Below are positions 18,882 to 26,448 of a DNA stretch of 64,000 bases, piece by piece. The stretch's first letter is position 1, and each line of letters begins with the position of its first letter. The notes beneath the pieces were generated by a model. That model saw only the letters and a program-made list of their open reading frames with translations. It was not told where the DNA came from and did no database searches. Source of the stretch: Ponticoccus alexandrii (GTDB lineage: Bacteria > Pseudomonadota > Alphaproteobacteria > Rhodobacterales > Rhodobacteraceae); NCBI RefSeq assembly GCF_016806125.1, contig NZ_CP047166.1, positions 1,178,001-1,242,000 of the forward strand, written 5' to 3'. The translations under genes were made by a program, and so were the position numbers.

Positions 18882-19649
18882 TCAGCGCTTAGCGACCGCA
18901 TCGAGGAAAGCCCGGACAGAGGCTTCGAACCCGCGCGGGTCGTCCGCATGCAGCCAATGCCCGGCCTGCGGCATCTTCGCGAACCGCGCCTTCGGGAATA
19001 AACTGCGGATGGTCTCGCGATGCTCGGGCCGGACATAGTCGGACTGCCCGCCCGACAGGAACAGCGTCGGCCCGCTGTAGTGCCCGTCCAGATCCGGGAA
19101 GGACAGGATCTTCGGCATCTCGGCGGCCAGCGCATCGAGGTTCAGTGTCCACCGCCGCGCCTTCAGATCCAGCGACTGGGTGAAGAAGCTTTGCAGGCTC
19201 TTGTCCGCCACGTTCGCCGCCAGCTGGGCCACGGCGTCCGAGCGTTTCTCGACCCGCGACAGGTCTACGGCGCGCATGGCCTCGATAAAAGGCATCTGGC
19301 TGTGGCTGTAGGAGACCGGCGCGATATCGGCCACCAGCAGCGAGGCCACCTTGTCGGGGTGCAACAGCGCAAGCGCCATGGCGGCCTTGCCGCCCATGGA
19401 ATGCCCGACCACATGGGCGCGCCCGCCGTGGGCATCGATCAGTTCGGCCAGATCGCCGGCAAGCTCGGGATAGCCATGGCTGTCAGAGCGCGGGCTGTCG
19501 CCGTGGTTGCGCATATCCGGGGTCAGCACGTGCCAGCGGTCCGACAGCCGCCGGGCGATCACCCCCCAGTTGCGCCCGGACCCGAACAGACCATGCACGA
19601 TCACGAGGGGGATGTCGCCGGGGGTGCCGTAGGAAAGCGTATTGAGCAT
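18882..19649 (-). CDS. Alpha/beta-fold hydrolase (YbfF type)
   Basis: 255 residues. Motifs in order: oxyanion-hole HGLFGSGRNWGV (residues 19-30), LTPDMRNHGDSP, nucleophile elbow GHSMGG (Ser84), acid region LSGGQSDYV, and catalytic His in QAGHWLHAD. This matches YbfF-like esterases of the epoxide-hydrolase/haloperoxidase group that act on short acyl esters. Substrate unknown. I chose MLNTLSYG as start; two Met codons just upstream (MHRVM) are possible. It is followed at its 3' side by dispersed repeat copy 4. Confidence 0.9.
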   Translation of the reverse strand: MLNTLSYGTPGDIPLVIVHGLFGSGRNWGVIARRLSDRWHVLTPDMRNHGDSPRSDSHGYPELAGDLAELIDAHGGRAHVVGHSMGGKAAMALALLHPDKVASLLVADIAPVSYSHSQMPFIEAMRAVDLSRVEKRSDAVAQLAANVADKSLQSFFTQSLDLKARRWTLNLDALAAEMPKILSFPDLDGHYSGPTLFLSGGQSDYVRPEHRETIRSLFPKARFAKMPQAGHWLHADDPRGFEASVRAFLDAVAKR

Positions 19650-19877
19650 GACCCGATGCATACCCCGCGCCGCTGAACGGGGCCAGAGCCTTTCTGATGT
19701 CAGCGCCGGGGTTGGCGTTCCCGAGGCGCAAACCCAGGGCGGTGATCGCGCGGGGGGCGAAACCGTCGCCTCTTCCTGCCCGGTCGGCCCGGAAACGGGG
19801 AGACAGCCACGCAGAGGCTGGCTCGGCGCTCGGGCGATGCCTCTCTGGCCGCGCGCGGCCCAGTCTGCGGGCGGCGG

Positions 19878-19923
19878 CGTTTTCCGGTACGGAAAACGGC
19901 CCGAATTCTTCCAAAGAATTCGG
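19878..19923 (-). terminator. Two tandem perfect hairpins after the Nudix gene
   Basis: On the plus strand: CGTTTTCCG, loop GTA, CGGAAAACG; then CCGAATTCTT, loop CCA, AAGAATTCGG. Each arm pair is perfect (9 and 10 bp). They lie 10 bases past the Nudix stop codon. No long T run follows, so they may act by RNA stabilisation as much as by termination. Confidence 0.6.
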
Positions 19924-19932
19924 CGCCCCCGG

Positions 19933-20649
19933 TCAGTCCTCGCGCATCGGTTTGCCATGCAGGCGCAGGAACAGGCTCTCTTCCGCGCCATTGTGGAAGA
20001 AGGGAACAGATTCCGGCGGCGCCTCGTCGCGGGCGCGGGCGGCGACCTCGGCCAGCACCACTTCGGTGATGAAGGGCAGGTCGAAGTCCCGCACCCGGTC
20101 GAGCTCGATCCATTGCAGGTGGGCCAGCTCGTCTTCGGCCTCGGAGAAATTGTCCGGGTCCGAGACCAACGCCTCGGCGTCCAGAAGGAAGAACCGGGCG
20201 TCGAAACGGCGCGGCCGGCCCGGCGGCGTGATGGCGCGGAACACGAACTGCAGGTGCTCGGCCGAGGGCCGCAGGCCCGCGCCCGCGAAGGGCAGCCAGT
20301 CGGTGGGTACCGCGTCGGGCCAGGGCGCCCGGCGGCCCAGCAGTTGGCCGGTTTCTTCCCAAAGCTCGCGGATCGCCGCGACGGCAAGGCTGTGGGCGAT
20401 GCCGGAAGGGGCGTCGTCCTCCAGCCGCGCGGTGCAGACCGGGGTCAGCGGCGTGGCCAGGGGCACGGCGCGGTCGCCCGCATCCACCGCGCCGCCGGGA
20501 AAGACGAACTTGTTCGGCATGAAGGCCGCCTTGGCGCCGCGCTGGCCCATCAGCACCCGGGGCCGGGTGTCGCGGTCACGCAGCACGATGACCGTGGCGG
20601 CATCGCGGATCGGGGGGCCTTCGGCGGCGGCTTTCCGGTCACTCATCAC
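19933..20649 (-). CDS. Nudix hydrolase
   Basis: 238 residues. The Nudix box appears as FVFPGGAVDAGD with, after an insertion of about 30 residues, AAIRELWEETGQLLG. That split box is typical of the NUDT7/NUDT19-like (CoA/ADP-ribose) subgroup rather than MutT. The REL.EE.G residues for metal binding are intact. The gene is 12 bases from the upstream DUF983 gene and is probably translated from the same mRNA. Substrate unknown. Confidence 0.88.
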   Translation of the reverse strand: MMSDRKAAAEGPPIRDAATVIVLRDRDTRPRVLMGQRGAKAAFMPNKFVFPGGAVDAGDRAVPLATPLTPVCTARLEDDAPSGIAHSLAVAAIRELWEETGQLLGRRAPWPDAVPTDWLPFAGAGLRPSAEHLQFVFRAITPPGRPRRFDARFFLLDAEALVSDPDNFSEAEDELAHLQWIELDRVRDFDLPFITEVVLAEVAARARDEAPPESVPFFHNGAEESLFLRLHGKPMRED

Positions 20650-20661
20650 GCAGATCCCCCG

Positions 20662-21051
20662 TCAGGGGTGCGGGTCGAAACCATGCATGCCGCGCACCCA
20701 TTGGAAGGCCACCACGACCCCCTTCAGTCGCGGCAGAAGGTAAAGCGACAGGGCAACGCAGCCAACCGCAAAGATCGTGAACAGCGTCAGCGGCTCTGGG
20801 CGGAAGGTGGTGAAGACCACGTGCAGCATCGGCGCCATGATATGTCCGACGATCAGGATCGTCAGGTAGGCCGGCCCGTCGTCGGCGCGGTGGTGGTGCA
20901 GGGGCTCGCGGCAGACGGGGCAGCTGTCGCGGACCTTGAGATAGCCGGTCAGCATCGGACCCGAACCGCAGTTGGGGCAGCGGCAGCGCCAGCCTTTCCA
21001 TAGCGCGGACCAAAGCGGGTCGCGCGTTTCTTCCTTGTCCTGAACGGTCAT
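20662..21051 (-). CDS. DUF983 membrane protein with zinc-ribbon cysteines
   Basis: 129 residues. Two CxxC pairs (RCPNCGSG and SCPVCRE) form a zinc ribbon at residues ~23-50, followed by two membrane helices (LTILIVGHIMAPMLHVVF and LTLFTIFAVGCVALSLYLLP). This is the full DUF983 layout. The function is unknown; in Rhodobacterales it often precedes a Nudix hydrolase, as here. It is divergent from the EF-hand gene. Confidence 0.88.
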   Translation of the reverse strand: MTVQDKEETRDPLWSALWKGWRCRCPNCGSGPMLTGYLKVRDSCPVCREPLHHHRADDGPAYLTILIVGHIMAPMLHVVFTTFRPEPLTLFTIFAVGCVALSLYLLPRLKGVVVAFQWVRGMHGFDPHP

Positions 21052-21276
21052 GTCATCCTCGCAATCTGGCCGGAAGATGGACCTGAGACGGCGGTATCTA
21101 AAGGGTGCAAGATGTCCTTGCGTCGGGATGTCACAGCGCCTGCGGCCTCACGGTGACGTGATCCGGCGCCGCGACATCCAGCGACGGGATCGGCGGGGCG
21201 ATGCGTGAAAGAGCCATGGACGACGGGAAAGGCCCCGCCGTTCACGCGAAAAACGGCAAGACGGAAGGAACTTGCA

Positions 21277-21960
21277 ATGAAGACGACGGCTCTTTCGATG
21301 ACCGGCCTCGCGCTGGTCCTGATGGTGGGATCGGCAGGCCTCGCACTGGCGCAATCGCAGGCTCCGGACCAGGCCCCGGCGCAGGCCCGGCCCGCCGAGC
21401 GCCCGATGGCCCAGGCGCCGCGCGGCGGTCACGGCGGCCCGGGCTTCGGCATGCCGATCCTGAGCTACGATGCCGATGGCGACGGCCGCGTGACCGTTGA
21501 AGAGGTCGAGGCCCGCCAGGCCGAACGCTTTGCGGCGGCGGATGCGGATGGCGACGGACTGCTGTCGCCGGAAGAGGTCTCTGCCTATGCCGAGGCTTTG
21601 CGCGCCGAGCGCGAAGAGATGCGCCGCGCCGCCCGGCAGGCCGCCCTGATCGCGCGCATGGATGCCGATGGCGACGGGCTGTTGTCGCTTGACGAGATCT
21701 CGGGCGTGCAGCCCGCGACCAGCCGGTTCGACCGGATCCTCGACCGACTCGACACCGATGGCGACGGTGCCCTAACCGAAGAGGAGCTACAGGCCCCGCG
21801 CAAGCGCATGGCCGAGCGGGGCGCGCATCGTCCGGATGGCGTGCATCGCGACGGCGACCGCAAGGGCCCCATGCAGGGATACCGGCACAGAGAACACCAC
21901 GGTCAGGAGCGGGGCCATGAGCGGGGCCGGGGCACGCCGTGGTGGACCGAAGGCCGCTGA
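21277..21960 (+). CDS. Periplasmic EF-hand calcium-binding protein
   Basis: 227 residues. Signal peptide of about 26 residues (ends AGLALAQ), then four complete EF-hand loops: 65-76 (DADGDGRVTVEE), 89-100, 129-140 and 159-170. All have Asp at positions 1, 3 and 5 and Glu at 12, so Ca2+ binding is likely. The last 40 residues are rich in His, Arg and Gly, perhaps binding another metal. The start has GGAAGGA nine bases upstream. The gene is followed on the same strand by an ECF sigma factor, its putative anti-sigma factor and a CpxP-like protein, which suggests an envelope role. Confidence 0.9.
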   Translation: MKTTALSMTGLALVLMVGSAGLALAQSQAPDQAPAQARPAERPMAQAPRGGHGGPGFGMPILSYDADGDGRVTVEEVEARQAERFAAADADGDGLLSPEEVSAYAEALRAEREEMRRAARQAALIARMDADGDGLLSLDEISGVQPATSRFDRILDRLDTDGDGALTEEELQAPRKRMAERGAHRPDGVHRDGDRKGPMQGYRHREHHGQERGHERGRGTPWWTEGR

Positions 21961-22064
21961 GGCCTTCCCGACGCGGCCCCGCGCGGGCCGCGCCGCTTCA
22001 CCCCCGACAGGATTGCGCATTGCCGGCCTTGCCGCTAGCGCAGAGGAATGGACAGCCCGCAGAG

Positions 22065-22652
22065 ATGCCGTTTGACGCCATGAGCGACCGCAGCGACGAA
22101 GAGCTCCTCGCCGACTACGCGGCGGGCCGGGCCGAGGCGGCGCGGGCGCTGACCGCTCGGCTGGCGCCCAGGGTCTTTGCCCATGCTACGCGGATGCTGG
22201 GCGGCGACCGGGCCGAGGCCGAGGACGTGACGCAGGAGGCCTTGCTGAAGCTCTGGCGGATCGCGCCGGACTGGCGGGCGGGCGAGGCGCAGGTCTCGAC
22301 CTGGCTCTACCGGGTGACGGCCAACCTCTGCATCGACCGGATGCGGCGGCGGCGCGGCGGCCCGGCGCTGGAGGCGATCCCCGAGCCGGAGGACGAAAGC
22401 CCCTCGGCGCTGGAGCGGATGCAGCATCACGCGCGGGCCGAGGCCCTGCAGGCGGCGCTGAGCCAATTGCCGGACCGGCAGCGGCAGGCGGTGATCCTGC
22501 GCCATATCGAGGGGCTGTCCAACCCCGAGATTGCCGGGATCATGGACATCGGCCCGCGTGCGGTCGAAAGTCTGACGGCGCGGGGCAAACGGGCACTGGA
22601 GGCGCTGCTGTGTGGGCAGCGCGAGGCATTGGGATACCAGGACGATGACTGA
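22065..22652 (+). CDS. ECF-type RNA polymerase sigma factor
   Basis: 195 residues. Sigma region 2 is AHATRMLGGDRAEAEDVTQE with ALLKLWR and STWLYRVTANLCIDRMRRRR; region 4 is ALSQLPDRQRQAVILRHIEG with LSNPEIAGIM and GPRAVESLTARGKRAL. This is the two-domain ECF architecture. A weak GCAGAG precedes the chosen ATG; MSDRSDEE, 15 bases on, is an alternative. The gene overlaps the next by 8 bases, so the two are translationally coupled, the usual sigma/anti-sigma arrangement. Confidence 0.92.
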   Translation: MPFDAMSDRSDEELLADYAAGRAEAARALTARLAPRVFAHATRMLGGDRAEAEDVTQEALLKLWRIAPDWRAGEAQVSTWLYRVTANLCIDRMRRRRGGPALEAIPEPEDESPSALERMQHHARAEALQAALSQLPDRQRQAVILRHIEGLSNPEIAGIMDIGPRAVESLTARGKRALEALLCGQREALGYQDDD

Positions 22653-23013
22653 GCGCAGGGATGACACCGGGCTTGACGCCTTCTTTGCCGCGGCCCGCGA
22701 GACGCCGCCGCAGCCGGATGCGGCTTTCCTGGCGCGGCTGACAGAGGGCGCGCTGGACGAACAGATGGCGCAGGCCGGACGTCTGAAGGCCGGGGCGCAG
22801 CGGGTGGGGCAGGGGCTTTGGTCCGGCCTGCGGCAGGCCTTGGGCGGCTGGCCGGGGCTGGCCGGACTGGCCGTGGCCTGTGCCGCCGGGGTCTGGCTGG
22901 GCGTCAGCCCGCCAGAGGGCATGAGCGCGCTTTGGGATAGTCAGCAGGCGGGGCTGGGGCAATTGGGAGTGGACCCGGTCAGCGCCTATGACCTCGCGAT
23001 GATCGGAGGCTAG
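22645..23013 (+). CDS. Putative anti-sigma factor (one membrane span)
   Basis: 122 residues: an N-terminal cytoplasmic part (DTGLDAFFAAARETPPQPDA and FLARLTEGALDEQMAQ), a single membrane helix at about residues 75-92 (GLAGLAVACAAGVWLGV), and a short periplasmic tail. It lacks the HxxxCxxC zinc motif of ZAS anti-sigma factors. The call rests on its overlap with the sigma gene, the topology and the following CpxP-like gene. No sequence family was recognised directly. Confidence 0.65.
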   Translation: MTERRDDTGLDAFFAAARETPPQPDAAFLARLTEGALDEQMAQAGRLKAGAQRVGQGLWSGLRQALGGWPGLAGLAVACAAGVWLGVSPPEGMSALWDSQQAGLGQLGVDPVSAYDLAMIGG

Positions 23014-23016
23014 GGG

Positions 23017-23517
23017 ATGAGTGACATGCGCGGGCCGATGCGGCCCTGGTTGAGGATCGTGCTGTTTGCCTCGCTGGCCCTGAACCTTGCGGTGGCGGGG
23101 CTGTTCGCGGGCTTCCTGTTCAAGGGGCCGCCCCGGCACGGCCACGATCGCGATCCGGTGGCGCCCTATACGCGTGCCTTCGATGAAGAGCAGCGCGGCG
23201 AAGTCTGGCAGGCCCTGCGCCAGCGGTACCGCGCGGATCGCGCGGCAGACGAGCGCCCGGACGTGCTGGGCGAATACCGCGCGGCGCTGGATGCGCTGCG
23301 GGCAGAGCCCTTCGATGCCGAAGGCTTTGGCCGCGTGCTTGCGGAACAGGGCGCGCGCTCGGATGAGCGGCGTCAGCGCGGCGAAACGGTGCTGCTGGAC
23401 TACGTGACAGCGCTGTCGCCCCAAGACCGGGCGGCCTATGCGGACCGTCTGGAAGTGGTGCTGGAAGACTACGCAGCGCGTTTCGAGCGTTTTCGCAAGA
23501 AGGGTGGCCGGAACTGA
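23017..23517 (+). CDS. CpxP/Zra-like periplasmic protein
   Basis: 166 residues: one N-terminal membrane or signal helix (IVLFASLALNLAVAGLFAGF), then a long helical, charged periplasmic domain with FKGPPRHGHDRDP and a repeated R-E-A helix pattern. This fits the heavy-metal-sensor/CpxP group (LTXXQ-like helical hairpins). Such proteins titrate envelope stress and modulate a membrane regulator. It starts 3 bases after the anti-sigma gene, completing a four-gene set. Confidence 0.75.
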   Translation: MSDMRGPMRPWLRIVLFASLALNLAVAGLFAGFLFKGPPRHGHDRDPVAPYTRAFDEEQRGEVWQALRQRYRADRAADERPDVLGEYRAALDALRAEPFDAEGFGRVLAEQGARSDERRQRGETVLLDYVTALSPQDRAAYADRLEVVLEDYAARFERFRKKGGRN

Positions 23518-23694
23518 CGGCGCAAGGACCGGGGGCCGGCGGGTGCGATGGCCGGGACAGGCGGTGCGATGGCCCACGGCCTGCGGCGCCATGACCGGGA
23601 GTGGCGGTGCAAGGGCCGGAGACGGGCGGCGCGCTGAGCGTGCGGAACCCTTGGTGCAACTGGCGGCCTCGCCGCAGGGAGGGGCGGCCCGGTC

Positions 23695-25164
23695 CTAGCC
23701 CTTTCCGCCCCGGACGAGGCCTTTCGGCGGGGGGATGTCAGCGGTGCGGGACAGGCTTCCCGGCGGCAGGGGCCGCTTGCGCAGATCCGGCAGGGCCCGG
23801 ACCGTATCGGCCAGCACGACGGTGTTGCGCCCGGCATTCTTGGCCGCATAAAGCGCGTCATCCGCGCGTTCGATCAGGTCCATGGGCTGTTCTTCGCCCG
23901 CTCCCATCAGGGTCGCCACCCCGATCGAGAGGGTCAGGCCGACCGAGGCGCCGCCCGGCAGGCTCACCGGCTGCGCCGCCATGATCGAACACAGCCGCTC
24001 TGCCGTTGCCAGCGCCGCACCCCGGGCGGCATCGGGCATGGCGATCAGGAACTCTTCTCCGCCCCAGCGGGCGATCAGGTCGGCGGCGCGCAGGGTGTCG
24101 CGCAACCGCTGTGCCACGGCTTGCAGGACGGTATCGCCCCCGGCATGGCCATGCCGATCATTGACCGTCTTGAAGCGGTCGATATCGACCATGAGCACCG
24201 CGTAGGGCCGCCTCTTGTCGATGGCCCGCTCCGACAGCCGCGACAGGTGGGGCAGGGCGTAGCGGCGGTTGAACAGCCCGGTGAGCGGGTCCAGCACGGC
24301 CGCCCGCAGCCCGTCCTGCATGTTCGCCCGCAGCCGGTCGTTGGTGCGCTTGCGCCGGATCTGCCGTTTCAGCCGGACGGCCAGTTCGTCGAGGTCCGGC
24401 CCGTCGGTGAGGATATCGTTGGCCCCCATGTCCAGCGCGCTGGCCGCCTCGCGCGGTTCCAGCGGCCGGGCGATGTAGATCAGACCCGAGTGCCGCGTCG
24501 CGCGGTTGGCGCGCAACTGCGGCAGCAGCGACAACCCTTCGCCGCAGCCGCCCAGGGCCTCGGCCACGATGACCACGTCGGGCGCGGGCAGGGTGCGCAG
24601 CGCCTTGCCGGGATCGACCTGAACCACCCGGTCGGAAATCCGGTCCTGCAACCCCGCCGCCAGCGCCCTGGTGGCGGCAAGCCCGGATTGCCCGATCAGG
24701 TGCACGACGCCCGGGCCGGAGAAATCGCTTGCGGCCTCGGCCAGTCCGAAGGCGCGGCGCGTATCCTCGCGCAGTTCAAGTTCTGCCTCGGCGTCGCGCT
24801 CCCGCAGAAGCGCGCGCAGGCGGGCCTGCATCACCTTGTCCTCGAAGGGGCGCGACAGCACCTCATCGGCACCGGCGGCGAGCGAGGCCAGACGCTCTGC
24901 CGGGTCGTCGCAGTCGTGCATGATCACCACCGGCGGGCCGTCGCGCGGGACGCGCTGGCGCAGGTCGGCGCAAAGCGCACGGCCGGTCATATCGGGAAGC
25001 TCGGCGGCGGTCAGCACGAGGTCGGGCGCGGACTTCCGCACCGCGGCAAGGGCCGCAGCCCCGTTGGCAGCCTGCGTCACCTCGTAAAAGGCGGCGGACA
25101 GCTTCACCCGAAGCACAATGCGGTTGGTCGGCACGGCATCGACGATCAGGATGCGACCTGTCAT
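23695..25164 (-). CDS. pleD: PleD-like diguanylate cyclase with degenerate receivers
   Basis: 489 residues in the order receiver (~1-120), receiver-like (~150-270), GGDEF (~290-460). The cyclase domain is intact: DPLTGLFNRR, VDIDRFKTVND, active site GGEEF at 368-372 and the product-inhibition site RAAD at 359-362. It should make cyclic di-GMP. The first receiver reads DLVLTAAELP, so the phospho-acceptor Asp is Ala (near residue 53), and the acidic pair near residue 9 is reduced to VDA. The second also lacks an Asp acceptor. Activation by phosphorylation is therefore doubtful. Divergent from the DUF3572 gene. Confidence 0.9.
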   Translation of the reverse strand: MTGRILIVDAVPTNRIVLRVKLSAAFYEVTQAANGAAALAAVRKSAPDLVLTAAELPDMTGRALCADLRQRVPRDGPPVVIMHDCDDPAERLASLAAGADEVLSRPFEDKVMQARLRALLRERDAEAELELREDTRRAFGLAEAASDFSGPGVVHLIGQSGLAATRALAAGLQDRISDRVVQVDPGKALRTLPAPDVVIVAEALGGCGEGLSLLPQLRANRATRHSGLIYIARPLEPREAASALDMGANDILTDGPDLDELAVRLKRQIRRKRTNDRLRANMQDGLRAAVLDPLTGLFNRRYALPHLSRLSERAIDKRRPYAVLMVDIDRFKTVNDRHGHAGGDTVLQAVAQRLRDTLRAADLIARWGGEEFLIAMPDAARGAALATAERLCSIMAAQPVSLPGGASVGLTLSIGVATLMGAGEEQPMDLIERADDALYAAKNAGRNTVVLADTVRALPDLRKRPLPPGSLSRTADIPPPKGLVRGGKG

Positions 25165-25276
25165 GGCTTCCGACTGCTCCTATTCTGCGCCGCGGCATCA
25201 GGGGCGCCCTTGCACTTTCGATCCCGCTCAGATTTGATGAACAATGGTTAAGAAACCCTTTCGAGAACTGAAACAA

Positions 25277-25561
25277 ATGACGATGTCGCGGGAAACCGCC
25301 GAAACCACGGGCCTGAAAGCGGTGGCCTGGCTGGCAGGCAATGAAGAGCTTCTGCCGGTCTTTCTTGGGGCGACTGGGGCCAGCGAGGCGGACTTCCGCG
25401 CCGGGCTGGAAGACCCCGCCTTTCAGGGCTCTGTGCTGGACTTCATCCTGATGGACGACGCGTGGATCACCGGCTTCTGCGACGCGGCAGGGCTGCGCTA
25501 CGACGCCCCGATGCAGGCCCGCGCGGCGCTGCCCGGCGGCGAGGCGGTGCATTGGACATGA
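25277..25561 (+). CDS. DUF3572 family protein
   Basis: 94 residues, a complete member of the alphaproteobacterial DUF3572 family: GLKAVAWLAGNEELLPVFLG, then GSVLDFILMDDAWITGFCDA and the C-terminal APMQARAALPGGEAVHWT. Function unknown. ATG 25277 is chosen because the conserved part starts just after it; an upstream ATG at 25244 has no ribosome site. It overlaps the phosphatase gene by four bases (ATGA). Confidence 0.85.
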   Translation: MTMSRETAETTGLKAVAWLAGNEELLPVFLGATGASEADFRAGLEDPAFQGSVLDFILMDDAWITGFCDAAGLRYDAPMQARAALPGGEAVHWT

Positions 25562-26259
25562 GACGCAGCATCGCGGCGGTTCTCTTCGACAAGGACGGCA
25601 CCCTTTTCGATTTCGGCGCAACCTGGGACGGTTGGGGCATGCGGGTGATCGAGGACCTGTCGGGCGGAGATCCCGAGCACGCCCGGGATCTGGCCCTGAC
25701 GGTGCGCTATGACCTTGCCGCCGCGCGGTTCCTGCCCGACAGCCCGGTGATCGCGGGCACCAACCGCGAGGTCGCGGACTGCCTGTTACGGGCGCTGCCG
25801 GGCTGGACGGCGGCCCGGGTCGAAAAGCGGCTGGTGGCCCATGCGGCGGCGGCGCCGCTGGTCGAGGCGGTGGCGCTGGTGCCCTTCCTCGCCCTGCTGT
25901 CGGCGCGCGATCTAGACCTTGGGGTGATGACCAACGACGACGAGGCCTTGGCCCGCGCACATCTGGGCGAGGTCGGCGTGGTGAACATGTTCGACTTCAT
26001 CGCAGGCGCGGACAGCGGGTTTGGTGCCAAGCCCTCTCCGGCGCCGCTGCTGGCCTTCTGCCGGGCGGTGGGGGTGGCGCCCGCTCAGGCGGTGATGGTC
26101 GGTGACAGCACGCACGACCTGAAGGCCGGGCGCGCGGCGGGCATGCTGTGCGTGGGGGTGCTGACCGGCGTTGCGGGCCGCGAAACGCTGGCGCCCCTGG
26201 CCGATGCGGTGCTGCCGGACGTGGGCCACCTCCCGGACTGGCTGGACGGGCGGATCTGA
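25558..26259 (+). CDS. HAD-family phosphatase (phosphoglycolate phosphatase-like)
   Basis: 233 residues of the haloacid-dehalogenase superfamily: motif I DKDGTLFDF, motif II VMTNDD, motif III Lys in GAKPSP, motif IV VGDSTHDLKAGRAAGM. The helical cap between motifs I and II is of the Gph type. It probably dephosphorylates a small phosphoester such as 2-phosphoglycolate, but family members are promiscuous. Translationally coupled to DUF3572. Confidence 0.87.
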   Translation: MRRSIAAVLFDKDGTLFDFGATWDGWGMRVIEDLSGGDPEHARDLALTVRYDLAAARFLPDSPVIAGTNREVADCLLRALPGWTAARVEKRLVAHAAAAPLVEAVALVPFLALLSARDLDLGVMTNDDEALARAHLGEVGVVNMFDFIAGADSGFGAKPSPAPLLAFCRAVGVAPAQAVMVGDSTHDLKAGRAAGMLCVGVLTGVAGRETLAPLADAVLPDVGHLPDWLDGRI

Positions 26260-26448
26260 GAAGCGGACGATGCGGCGGTTCGGTCCCCGGTTGCCGCGCG
26301 CCAGCGAGAGGCCGTGGCGTCATTCCTCGGCGCGGCGCCGGTGCCCCGCGCAGGGAAGGCCCCGCGGGGGGCATGACCATCCGCCGGGCGCGGCGCAGCG
26401 CGCGAGGACGTCACCAGTCATTCAGGCGCGCAGGCCTCCCAAGGCCGT

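Noticed and set aside
19650-19914. A short minus-strand gene ahead of the alpha/beta hydrolase
   Set aside because: Part of one frame looks protein-like, but there is no ribosome site and the frame runs into the hydrolase gene and the hairpins.
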